From: Streptomyces sp. Edi4
GTDB taxonomy: Bacteria; Actinomycetota; Actinomycetes; Streptomycetales; Streptomycetaceae
DNA: 64,000 nt
Reading direction: 5' to 3'
Assembly (NCBI RefSeq): GCF_040253615.1
Contig: NZ_JBEJGY010000004.1
Location: 1,736,001 to 1,800,000 of the forward strand
Under the pieces are notes generated by a model, which worked only from the letters and a program-made list of their open reading frames with translations, did no database searches and was not told the origin of the DNA. Shown piece after piece: positions 50,861 through 59,042 of this stretch (positions within the stretch are counted from its first letter, which is position 1; each line of letters opens with the position of its first letter). Both the position numbers and the translations under genes were made by a program.

Positions 50861-52908
50861 GCACCCGGTATCCGTTCACCGCCGTCGTCGGCATGGACGA
50901 CCTGCGCCTCGCGCTGCTCCTGAACGCCGTCAGCCCCGCGGTGGGCGGTGTCCTCGTGCGGGGCGAGAAGGGCACCGCGAAGAGCACCGCCGTGCGCGCG
51001 CTCGCGGATCTGCTGCCCGAGGTCGCGGTCGTGCCGGGCTGCCGCTTCAGCTGCGACCCCGCCGCGCCCGACCCGGACTGCCCCGACGGGCCGCACGAGA
51101 ACGGTCCCGGCGCCGCCCGCGCGGCCCGCATGGTCGAGCTGCCCGTCGGCGCCTCCGAGGACCGTCTGGTGGGCGCGCTCGACATCGAGCGGGCGCTCGG
51201 CGAGGGCGTGAAGGCCTTCGAGCCGGGCCTGCTCGCGGACGCCCACCGCGGCATCCTGTACGTCGACGAGGTCAACCTGCTCCACGACCACCTCATCGAC
51301 CTGCTGCTCGACGCCGCCGCCATGGGCTCCTCCTACGTCGAGCGCGAGGGCGTCTCGGTGCGGCACGCCGCGCGGTTCCTGCTGGTGGGCACGATGAACC
51401 CCGAAGAGGGCGAGCTGCGGCCGCAGTTGCTCGACCGGTTCGGCCTGACCGTCGAGGTCGCCGCGTCGCGCGAGCCCGAGCAGCGCGTGGAGGTGGTGCG
51501 CCGGCGCCTGGCGTACGACGACGACCCGGCCGCGTTCGCCACGCGCTGGGCCGACGAGGAGGACGCGCTGCGCGGGCGGATCGTGGCGGCGCGGGAGTTG
51601 CTGCCCTCGGTCGTGCTCGGCGACGCGGTCCTTCTCCAGATCGCGGCGACCTGCGCCGCGTTCGAGGTGGACGGCATGCGCGCCGACATCGTGATGGCGC
51701 GCACCGCGACCGCGCTCGCCGCGTGGGCCGGGCGCACCGAGGTGACGAGCGAGGACGTCCGGCAGGCGGCGCTGCTCGCGCTGCCGCACCGGCGCAGGCG
51801 CAACCCCTTCGACGCGCCGGGCCTGGACGAGGACAAGCTCGACGAGACCCTGGAGCGGTTCCAGGGCGACCAGGGCGCCGAGAGCGACGACGATCCCGAT
51901 CCCGACCCGGGCCCCGAGGGCCCCGGCGGCGGGGGCGGGGGCGGCGGGGTGCCGCCGCAGGGCGACTCCCCCGAGAGCCCCGCCGACTCCCCCGAGCGGG
52001 ACGGATCGCCGGACTCCCCCGACGACGCGCGGCCGCCCGCCGCTCCCGCCCCTGCCCAAGGACCCGGCGAGCGCGCCGCGGTGAAGGCCGCCGAGCCGTT
52101 CCGTACGAAGATGCTGAGCGTGCCGGGGCTCGGCGAGGGCGCGGCGGGCCGGCGCTCGCGGGCCCGCACCGACCACGGCCGCACCACCGGTTCGCGCCGG
52201 CCCCAAGGGGCGCTGACCAAGCTGCACTTGACGGCGACGGTGCAGGCGGCCGCCCCGCACCAGCGGGCCAGGGGCCGCTCAGGGCGGGGTCTCGTGGTGC
52301 GCCGCGACGATCTGCGCCAGGCCACCCGCGAGGGCCGCGAGGGCAACCTCGTGCTCTTCGTGGTGGACGCGTCCGGTTCGATGGCGGCGCGGCAGCGGAT
52401 GAGCGCGGTCAAGGGCGCGGTGCTCTCGCTGCTCCTCGACGCCTACCAGCGCCGCGACAAGGTCGGCCTGATCACCTTCCGCGGCAAGGACGCCGAGCTC
52501 GCGCTGCCGCCCACCTCGTCGGTGGACGCGGCGGCCGCCCGGCTCGAAACGCTGCCCACGGGCGGGCGCACCCCGCTCGCGGCGGGACTGCTGCGCGCCC
52601 ATGACGTGCTGCGGGTGGAGCGCCTTCGCGATCCCTCGCGCCGCCCGCTGCTGGTCGTCGTCACCGACGGCCGCGCGACGGGCGGCCCCGAGCCGGTGGC
52701 GCTGGCGGGACGGGCCGCGCGCCTGCACGCCGCCGAGGGCACCGCGTCGGTGGTGGTGGACTGCGAGTCGGGGATGGTGCGGCTCGGGCTCGCGGGTGAG
52801 CTCGCCCGTGAACTCGGTGGCGGCGCCGTCACGTTGGACGAGCTGCGGGCGGACTCCATCGCCGGGCTCGTCAAGGATGTCCAGGGAACTTCGAGGAGGG
52901 CCGCGTAA
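50857..52908 (+). CDS. Putative cobaltochelatase, ChlI-ChlD fusion
   Basis: A 683-aa AAA+ protein plus VWA domain. The Walker A is RGEKGTAKST (K42), Walker B ILYVDEVNLL, and RPQLLDRFGL the arginine-finger region. A disordered Asp/Pro/Gly stretch (about residues 345-410) separates the AAA+ part from the C-terminal VWA with MIDAS DASGSM (about residue 504). This chimaeric magnesium-chelatase-like subunit is taken to support cobalt insertion by CobN, which is not in the window. The adjacent cobO start overlaps its stop (TAATG). Confidence 0.92.
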   Translation: MSTRYPFTAVVGMDDLRLALLLNAVSPAVGGVLVRGEKGTAKSTAVRALADLLPEVAVVPGCRFSCDPAAPDPDCPDGPHENGPGAARAARMVELPVGASEDRLVGALDIERALGEGVKAFEPGLLADAHRGILYVDEVNLLHDHLIDLLLDAAAMGSSYVEREGVSVRHAARFLLVGTMNPEEGELRPQLLDRFGLTVEVAASREPEQRVEVVRRRLAYDDDPAAFATRWADEEDALRGRIVAARELLPSVVLGDAVLLQIAATCAAFEVDGMRADIVMARTATALAAWAGRTEVTSEDVRQAALLALPHRRRRNPFDAPGLDEDKLDETLERFQGDQGAESDDDPDPDPGPEGPGGGGGGGGVPPQGDSPESPADSPERDGSPDSPDDARPPAAPAPAQGPGERAAVKAAEPFRTKMLSVPGLGEGAAGRRSRARTDHGRTTGSRRPQGALTKLHLTATVQAAAPHQRARGRSGRGLVVRRDDLRQATREGREGNLVLFVVDASGSMAARQRMSAVKGAVLSLLLDAYQRRDKVGLITFRGKDAELALPPTSSVDAAAARLETLPTGGRTPLAAGLLRAHDVLRVERLRDPSRRPLLVVVTDGRATGGPEPVALAGRAARLHAAEGTASVVVDCESGMVRLGLAGELARELGGGAVTLDELRADSIAGLVKDVQGTSRRAA

Positions 52909-53516
52909 TGCCGCAGGGACAGGTCAGTGTCGTACCCGAGGATGGTCTGACGACCCGTCAGCGCCGCAACAGGCATCTGGTCATGGTGCACACGGGCGTC
53001 GGCAAGGGGAAGTCGACGGCGGCGTTCGGGATGGCGCTGCGCGCCTGGAACCAGGGCTGGCCCGTCGGGGTTTTCCAGTTCGTGAAGTCGGCGAAGTGGA
53101 AGGTCGGCGAGGAGAACGCGCTCAAGGTGCTCGGCGCCTCCGGCGAGGGCGGCGTGGTGGACTGGCACAAGATGGGCGAGGGCTGGTCGTGGATCCAGCG
53201 CGAGACCGCCGAGGGCGAGCCCACCCACGAGGAGAAGGCCCGCGAGGGCTGGGAGCAGGTCAAGCGGGACCTGGCCGCAGAGACGTACAAGTTCTACGTG
53301 CTCGACGAGTTCGCCTATCTGCTGCACTGGGGCTGGGTCGACGTCGAGGAGGTCGTCTCGGTCCTGCGTGAGCGCCCCGGCACCCAGCACGTGGTCATCA
53401 CCGGCCGCAACGCCCCCGAGCAGCTGGTGGAGTTCGCGGATCTGGTCACCGACATGTCCAAGGTCAAGCACCCGATGGACGCCGGTCAGAAGGGCCAGCG
53501 GGGCATCGAGTGGTAG
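52908..53516 (+). CDS. cobO: Cob(I)yrinic acid a,c-diamide adenosyltransferase
   Basis: A 202-aa CobA/CobO-type enzyme that adds the adenosyl group to cobalt using ATP. The P-loop is HTGVGKGKSTAAFG (about residues 29-42), preceded by the RQRRNRHLVMV start, with VLDEFAYLLHWGWV further on. Full length. Its start overlaps the chelatase stop, and its stop lies 4 bp past the start of cobB. Confidence 0.95.
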   Translation: MPQGQVSVVPEDGLTTRQRRNRHLVMVHTGVGKGKSTAAFGMALRAWNQGWPVGVFQFVKSAKWKVGEENALKVLGASGEGGVVDWHKMGEGWSWIQRETAEGEPTHEEKAREGWEQVKRDLAAETYKFYVLDEFAYLLHWGWVDVEEVVSVLRERPGTQHVVITGRNAPEQLVEFADLVTDMSKVKHPMDAGQKGQRGIEW

Positions 53517-54865
53517 CACGTCTCGTCATCGCGGCCCCCGCGTCGGGCAGCGGCAAGACCACCGTGGCGACGGGCCTGATGGCCGCGTTCGCGCGCTCCG
53601 GGCTCGCCGTGTCCCCGCACAAGGTGGGGCCCGACTACATCGACCCCGGCTACCACGCGCTCGCGACCGGACGCCCCGGCCGCAACCTGGACGCGTACAT
53701 GTGCGGGCCCGAGCTGATGGCCCCGCTGTTCGCGCACGGTTCGCGCGGCTGCGACCTGGCCGTCATCGAGGGCGTGATGGGCCTGTACGACGGGGCGAGC
53801 GGGCTGGGCGAGCTCGCCTCCACCGCCCAGGTCGCCAAGCTCCTGCGCGCCCCGGTGGTGCTCGTGGTGGACGCCTCCTCGCAGTCGCGTTCGGTGGCCG
53901 CGCTCGTGCACGGCTTCGCGTCCTGGGACCCCCAGGTGCGCATCGGTGGCGTGATCCTCAACAAGGTGGGCTCCGACCGGCACGAGGCGCTGCTGCGCGA
54001 GGCGATGGAGGACGTGGGCGTGCCGGTCCTCGGCGCCCTGCGCCGCGCCCCCCAGGTCGACACCCCCTCCCGCCACCTGGGCCTGGTCCCGGTCGCGGAG
54101 CGGCGTGGGGACGCGGTGGACGCGGTGGCGGCGATGGGGGAACAGGTGCGGGCGGGCTGCGACCTGGAGGCCCTGCTCGCGCTGGCCCGGTCGGCTCCGC
54201 CGCTGGAAGCGCAACCATGGGAGCCGGCCCATGACTCCGGCCCCGGAACCGGGACCGGGACGCGGCGGCCCGTCATCGCCGTCGCCGGCGGCTCCGCCTT
54301 CACGTTCTCCTACGCCGAGCACACCGAACTGCTCGCCGCCGCCGGCGCGGACGTCGTCACCTTCGACCCGCTCAAGGACGAACAACTCCCCGACGGGACA
54401 AGCGGGCTGGTGATAGGCGGTGGCTTTCCCGAGGTGTACGCGGCCGAGCTGTCCGCCAACGAACGACTCCGCGAGGCCGTGACCGAGCTCGCCCGCTCGG
54501 GGGCGCCGGTGGCCGCCGAGTGCGCGGGCCTGCTCTACCTGGCCCGCTCCCTGGACGGGCTGCCCATGTGCGGGGTGCTCGACGCCGACGCGCGGATGTC
54601 GGGCCGCCTCACCCTCGGCTACCGGGAGGCGGTCGCGGTGGCCGACAACAGCCTGGCCGTCGCCGGGACGCGGCTGCGCGGCCACGAGTTCCACCGCACC
54701 GTCATCGAGCCGGGGGCGGGCACGGACCCCGCGTGGGGCGTGGTGCATCCCGAGCGCCGCGTCGAGGGCTTCGTGCGCCGAGGTGTGCACGCCAGCTATC
54801 TGCACACGCACTGGGCGGCCCGCCCGGAGGTGGCCCACCGGTTCGCGGGGGCCTGCGCGCGATGA
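53510..54865 (+). CDS. cobB: Cobyrinate a,c-diamide synthase
   Basis: A 451-aa CobB/CbiA amidotransferase. The ATP domain begins VIAAPASGSGKTTVATGLM and holds KVGPDYIDPGYH. The C-terminal glutaminase has the nucleophile Cys in ECAGLLYL and the His in SYLHTHW. It amidates the a and c carboxylates of cobyrinic acid. Starts with GTG at 53510, overlapping the cobO end by 7 bp. Between domains is a Gly/Thr-rich linker (GPGTGTGTRRP). Confidence 0.95.
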   Translation: MVARLVIAAPASGSGKTTVATGLMAAFARSGLAVSPHKVGPDYIDPGYHALATGRPGRNLDAYMCGPELMAPLFAHGSRGCDLAVIEGVMGLYDGASGLGELASTAQVAKLLRAPVVLVVDASSQSRSVAALVHGFASWDPQVRIGGVILNKVGSDRHEALLREAMEDVGVPVLGALRRAPQVDTPSRHLGLVPVAERRGDAVDAVAAMGEQVRAGCDLEALLALARSAPPLEAQPWEPAHDSGPGTGTGTRRPVIAVAGGSAFTFSYAEHTELLAAAGADVVTFDPLKDEQLPDGTSGLVIGGGFPEVYAAELSANERLREAVTELARSGAPVAAECAGLLYLARSLDGLPMCGVLDADARMSGRLTLGYREAVAVADNSLAVAGTRLRGHEFHRTVIEPGAGTDPAWGVVHPERRVEGFVRRGVHASYLHTHWAARPEVAHRFAGACAR

Positions 54866-54870
54866 CGTAC

Positions 54871-55593
54871 TCATCCTGCGGCGCCCACCACCAGCCAGAT
54901 GAACCCCACGCCCGCGACGGTGCACAGCAGCGTCGACAGGGCGGGGTGCTCGTGGTGGGCCTCGGGAAGGATCTCGGCGGCGGCCAGGTAGAGCAGGACG
55001 CCGCCGAAGAAGCCCAGATACCCGCCGAGCAGCTGCTCCGGAAGGGTGAACAGGAGGGTCGAGGCGGCCCCCACCATCGGGGCCAGCGCGTCGGCGAACA
55101 GCATCACGAGCGCCTTGCGCTTCTCGTTCCCGTACAGGCTGGTGATCGTGTACGTGTTGAAGCCGTCGGCGAAGTCGTGGGTGATGACCGCGAGGGCCAC
55201 CGCCACGCCCATCCCCGCGCCCACCTGGAAGGCGGCGCCGATCGCGACGCCGTCCATCAGGCTGTGGCCGACCATCGCGGAGGCCACCGTGACGCCCACC
55301 TGCGGCGCCCGGTGCTCGCCCGCCCCGTGCGCGGCCTGGCGCACCGCGAGCACCCGCTCCACGACGTGCGCGAAGAGGAAGCCGGCCACGAACAGGAGCA
55401 GCGCGCGCGGCACCCCGAAAAGGTCCTCGCCCGCCGCGTCGAGAGCTTCCGGCAGCAGGTCGAGACCGACCACGCCGAGCATGAGGCCGCCCGCGAGGCC
55501 GAGCACCAGATGGCGCCGGTCGGTGACCCGCTGGGCGGTCCAGCCGCCCACCAGGGTCATCAGGAACGCGCCGAGCGCGACGATTACCGCCAT
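54871..55593 (-). CDS. ZIP-family metal transporter
   Basis: A 240-aa transporter with about eight helices. Metal-site motifs are GHSLMDGVAIGAAF (helix IV) and HDFADGFNTYTI (helix V). The family imports Zn2+, Fe2+ or other divalent metals. It is placed on the opposite strand between cobB (6 bp away) and the cobE-cobC gene. Cobalt or zinc supply for the cobalamin pathway is possible; the sequence does not fix specificity. Confidence 0.88.
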   Translation of the reverse strand: MAVIVALGAFLMTLVGGWTAQRVTDRRHLVLGLAGGLMLGVVGLDLLPEALDAAGEDLFGVPRALLLFVAGFLFAHVVERVLAVRQAAHGAGEHRAPQVGVTVASAMVGHSLMDGVAIGAAFQVGAGMGVAVALAVITHDFADGFNTYTITSLYGNEKRKALVMLFADALAPMVGAASTLLFTLPEQLLGGYLGFFGGVLLYLAAAEILPEAHHEHPALSTLLCTVAGVGFIWLVVGAAG

Positions 55594-55681
55594 GGGCCCT
55601 TGCTAGCCGAGGGTGCCCGTACTCCGCATGTCCACTCCCTCCCGCGCCGCCCCGCGCCGGCGCTCTGAGCGGGTGCCCGGC

Positions 55682-57235
55682 ATGACGGCGTCGGACACCT
55701 CCCCCGGCCCGGGCGCACGCGGTGGCAGGGGGCCGCTCGTCGTGGGTGTCGGCGCCTCCACGGGCGTGCCAGCCGGCGAAGTGCTCGCGCTGATCGGGGC
55801 CGCCCTGACACGGGCGGGGCTCGATCCCCGTGCCGTCGCGTCCCTCGCCACCCTGGACACCAAGGCGCGCGAGCCCGGGATCGTCGCGGCCGCGGCGCGG
55901 CTCGGGGTGCCCGTCCTCACCTACAGCGCCGCCGAGCTGGCGAGGGTGGCGGTGCCGCACGGCTCGGCGGCGGCGCTCGCGGCGGTCGGCACACCGTCCG
56001 TGGCCGAGGCGGCCGCGCTCGCCGGCGGCGGCCAACTGCTCGTGCCCAAGCAGAAGTCGAGCGACGCGGGGGGCCCCGGCGGGGCGACGTGTGCGATCGT
56101 ACGTCGACCCCACCTCCGGCCGTCCGCCGACGGGCGCGACGCACCCCCCACCAGGAGCGAGGAAGCCATGCCCATCCCCACCACCGAGGTCCCCCTCGAT
56201 CTGCGCCACCACGGCGACGCCGAGGTACGCGACGACGGCGGCACGCTGATCGATCTCGCGGTGAACGTACGCACCGGCACTCCCCCGGCGTGGCTGCGCG
56301 AGCGGATCGCCCAGTCGCTGACCGGGCTCGCCGCCTACCCCGACGGGCGGGCCGCGCGCGCGGCGGTGGCGGCGCGGCACGGCGTCGCTGCGGAACGGGT
56401 GCTCCTGACGGCGGGCGCGGCGGAGGCGTTCGTGCTCATCGCCCGGGCTCTGACGTTCCGTCACGCGGTGGTGTTGCACCCGCAGTTCACCGAGCCGGAG
56501 GCGGCGCTGCGTGACGCGGGCCACGAGCTGCGGCGGGTCCTGCTCCGGGCCGAGGACGGCTTCCGGCTCGACCCGGGCGCGGTGCCCGACGAGGCGGACC
56601 TGGTGGTGATCGGCAACCCGACCAACCCCACGTCCGTCCTTCACCCGGCCGCGACACTGGCCCAACTCGCGCGCCCCGGACGGACGTTGGTGGTCGACGA
56701 GGCGTTCATGGACGCCGTGCCGGGCGAGCGCGAGGCGCTGGCCGGCCGCACCGACCTGCCCGGACTCCTCGTGCTGCGCAGCCTGACCAAGACGTGGGGC
56801 CTCGCCGGGCTGCGGATCGGCTACGCGCTGGGCGAGCCGGAGACGATCGCGGCGCTCCAGCGCGCCCAGCCACTGTGGCCGGTGTCGACCCCGGCGCTGG
56901 TGGCGGCCGCCGCCTGCGTGGAGCCGCGCGCGCTTGCGGAGGCGGAGGCGGCCGCCGTACGCGTCGCCGAGGACCGGGCCCATCTCCTGGCCGGGCTCGC
57001 GGAGTTCGACGAGGTCCGGGTGGTCGAGCCGGCCGACGGCCCGTTCGTGCTCGTACGGATCGAGGGCGCGGCCGAGGTCAGGAAGCGGCTGCGGGGGCTG
57101 GGCTTCGCGGCGCGGCGCGGCGACACGTTCCCGGGCCTGGGTCCGCAGTGGCTGCGCCTCGCGGTCCGCGACCGCACCACGACGAACCACTTCCTCCAAA
57201 CCCTGGACCAGGCCCTGACCCTGACCCACCCATGA
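55682..57235 (+). CDS. cobC: CbiG/CobE-like domain fused in frame to CobC aminotransferase
   Basis: One uninterrupted frame of 517 codons from ATG 55682. Residues about 18-150 resemble the C-terminal domain of CbiG/CobE (GVGASTGVPAGEVLALI, LATLDTKAREPGIVAAA, AELARV), which opens the lactone of precorrin/cobalt-precorrin-5. The rest is a fold-type I PLP enzyme of the CobC family (threonine-phosphate decarboxylase type) with GNPTNPTSVLHP, VVDEAFMD and the PLP lysine in SLTKTWGLAGLRIGY. GGAGCGAGGAAGCC precedes an internal ATG at 56168, so a separate 355-aa CobC may also be made. The N-terminal start is uncertain. Confidence 0.82.
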   Translation: MTASDTSPGPGARGGRGPLVVGVGASTGVPAGEVLALIGAALTRAGLDPRAVASLATLDTKAREPGIVAAAARLGVPVLTYSAAELARVAVPHGSAAALAAVGTPSVAEAAALAGGGQLLVPKQKSSDAGGPGGATCAIVRRPHLRPSADGRDAPPTRSEEAMPIPTTEVPLDLRHHGDAEVRDDGGTLIDLAVNVRTGTPPAWLRERIAQSLTGLAAYPDGRAARAAVAARHGVAAERVLLTAGAAEAFVLIARALTFRHAVVLHPQFTEPEAALRDAGHELRRVLLRAEDGFRLDPGAVPDEADLVVIGNPTNPTSVLHPAATLAQLARPGRTLVVDEAFMDAVPGEREALAGRTDLPGLLVLRSLTKTWGLAGLRIGYALGEPETIAALQRAQPLWPVSTPALVAAAACVEPRALAEAEAAAVRVAEDRAHLLAGLAEFDEVRVVEPADGPFVLVRIEGAAEVRKRLRGLGFAARRGDTFPGLGPQWLRLAVRDRTTTNHFLQTLDQALTLTHP

Positions 57236-57291
57236 CCCCCTGGGTCCGACGCGGATGCCAAGGGACCCACCCCGAGCCCCGTCGCCCCGAG

Positions 57292-57600
57292 ACCCGCCCG
57301 GCCCACCACCGGATGCCCAGGGGCACGAGGAACTGCGCGAGAAACGACCACAACCCACACCCGACCAACACCCTCGAAGCCCCAGAGCGAAAGGCCCAAA
57401 AGGACCCGCCCGGCCCACCACCGGATGCCCAGGGGCACGAGGAACTGCGCGAGCACCGACCACAACCCACACCCGACCAACACCCTCGAAGCCCCAGAGC
57501 AAAAGGCCCAAAAGGACCCGCCCGGCCCACCACCGGATGCCCAGGGGCGCGGGGAACTGCGCGAGAAACGACCACGACCCGCACTCGAATGACACCCTCC
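57292..57600. repeat. 112-bp tandem repeat, nearly three copies
   Basis: Identical or near-identical units begin with GCCCACCACCGGATGCCCAG at 57301, 57413 and 57525 (period exactly 112). Each holds AGGGGCACGAGGAACTGCGC followed by GAGAAACGACCAC or a near match; the third copy is diverged after about 60 bp. They occupy the gap (57236-57675) between the converging cobC and the SCO1860-type gene. Half-palindromes within the unit suggest an RNA hairpin/terminator function. Confidence 0.9.
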
Positions 57601-57675
57601 GGGCCCCGGGGGCGGCGGGGCCGGAAAGGCCCGCCCCCGCGACCCGGGCCGGGGCTGGGCGACGGGCCCGCCCCG

Positions 57676-58644
57676 TCAGCCCCGCACCCGCCGCCGCGCA
57701 GCGACAAGCACGCCCCCCACGAGCAACGTGGCCACACCCCCGACCACATACGGCGCAGCCGAACTCCCCCCGGTCTGCGCCAACTGGGCATCGCCGACGT
57801 TCTGCGTCTTCACCGCCGCCCCCACCACCGGCACCCCGTCCGGATCGGCCGCGACACCGCCGGGCCGGGGCTTGGCGGGCGCCGGCGCCCCCGAAGGCGT
57901 CTGGCAGGTAGCCTCCGCCAGCGTGACCTCGCCCTCGACGTCGGCGACGTTCAGATGGAGCGGATTGACCGAGACCTTGAGCTGAAGGGCGACGGCCGCC
58001 GCCGTGCGCGAGGTGGTCGTGGCCCGGGACAGGTCGAGACCGATCTCGCCGACCCCCGGCACCCGCACCCGCGTCGTACCGCCCGCCGTCAGCGTGACCT
58101 TCTGGCCCAGCACGGTCACCGCGCCCAGCACGTTCGACTTGGCGACCGGCGCGCGCCCCGCCTCACAGACCGCGCTGGACGTCACCTCGCCCACCTCCAC
58201 GAGCGAGAGCAGCGGCAACCCCGGCAGATGGAGCCGGGCGTTGACCAGCCGGGCCGAACCCTCCGCCTTGGTCGCGTCCACGCTCGCCCTGGACGTGGCG
58301 ACGTCGGCCTTCAGGACGTCGACGGGGTGCCCGCCGTCGACTCCGTCCAGCTTCACGCTCAGCGCGGTCCTCTCGGCGCTGGCCGGCGCCCGCACCTCGT
58401 TGAGCGTGGCCTTCAACGGCACGTCGAGGGACTTGTCGAGCAGGGAGACGTCGAGCCCCGTACGCAGTACTACGGCGCTCGCCCGGCCGCCGCCGTCGCC
58501 CTGGACGCCGGTGGCGTGCGCCGGCGCGGCGAGCAGCAGCGGACCGGCGGCCAGTGCCACGCAGGACGCGATCGCGAGGGATCGGCGCACGGCGGGCCCG
58601 GCGGCCGAACCGTCCACGGGCAGGCGGAAGTTGTCGCTGTTCAA
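57676..58644 (-). CDS. SCO1860-type sortase-anchored surface protein
   Basis: A 322-aa exported protein. Signal peptide RRSLAIASCVALAAGPLLLAAPAHA, then an extracellular beta-rich region with two cysteines and repeated VxLxxxV patterns (VSLLDKSLDVPLKATLNEV, VTVLGQKVTLTAGG), a Pro-rich stretch, and a C-terminal sorting signal LAQTGGSSAAPYVVGG followed by a hydrophobic helix and RRRVRG. The LAxTG form fits class E sortases of streptomycetes; here it is LAQTG rather than LAETG. A TTG start at 58644 is assumed after a GGGGG tract; uncertain. Confidence 0.85.
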   Translation of the reverse strand: MNSDNFRLPVDGSAAGPAVRRSLAIASCVALAAGPLLLAAPAHATGVQGDGGGRASAVVLRTGLDVSLLDKSLDVPLKATLNEVRAPASAERTALSVKLDGVDGGHPVDVLKADVATSRASVDATKAEGSARLVNARLHLPGLPLLSLVEVGEVTSSAVCEAGRAPVAKSNVLGAVTVLGQKVTLTAGGTTRVRVPGVGEIGLDLSRATTTSRTAAAVALQLKVSVNPLHLNVADVEGEVTLAEATCQTPSGAPAPAKPRPGGVAADPDGVPVVGAAVKTQNVGDAQLAQTGGSSAAPYVVGGVATLLVGGVLVAARRRVRG

Positions 58645-59042
58645 AGTGGTGGAACCCCCACAGGAGACATGGCTGGCCGGACACCCGCCACGGGGACTCG
58701 TGGGATTCGTGGGACTGCCGCGAATCGAGGGGCGCGCCGGCGACTTGGGACACCGGAATCTTTACGCACGGAGAGTGAACTGGCGCTCACACGGCGCCAG
58801 TTCACCCCAAAGGGTGGTTTCCGCCCTCATATTCGATTTCTCCGGCACCAGGGCCCCCACGCGTCACCCCCGCCCCCGCCCGCAGCCCCGTACGCCCCCT
58901 GCCGCCCCGGCGTTCACCCCGGCGGGCCCATGAAGACCTTCAACGACGCGCCCCCGCCCCGCGTAACGTCCGGTCAACCGGATGACGGACCGACCCAGAC
59001 CGAGCCGAGCCGGACCGGACCGAGCCGGGCCGGGCCGGGCGC
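58645..59042. promoter_or_regulatory. 398-bp gap with a 12-bp hairpin
   Basis: No gene seen. A perfect stem GTGAACTGGCGC with 7-nt loop and complement lies at 58775-58805, 131 bp before the sortase-substrate start (minus strand), compatible with an operator or a terminator of the upstream amidohydrolase transcript. The right end (58987-59040) is low-complexity CCGG/GAGC repeats. Confidence 0.45.

Noticed and set aside
53486..57595. 1369-aa minus-strand frame across the cobalamin genes
   Set aside because: It runs antisense to cobB and cobC and through the 112-bp repeats; no domain is recognisable, so it is a composition artefact.
57292..57600. CRISPR array
   Set aside because: Units are 112 bp with no unique spacers and no cas genes nearby; this is a tandem duplication.
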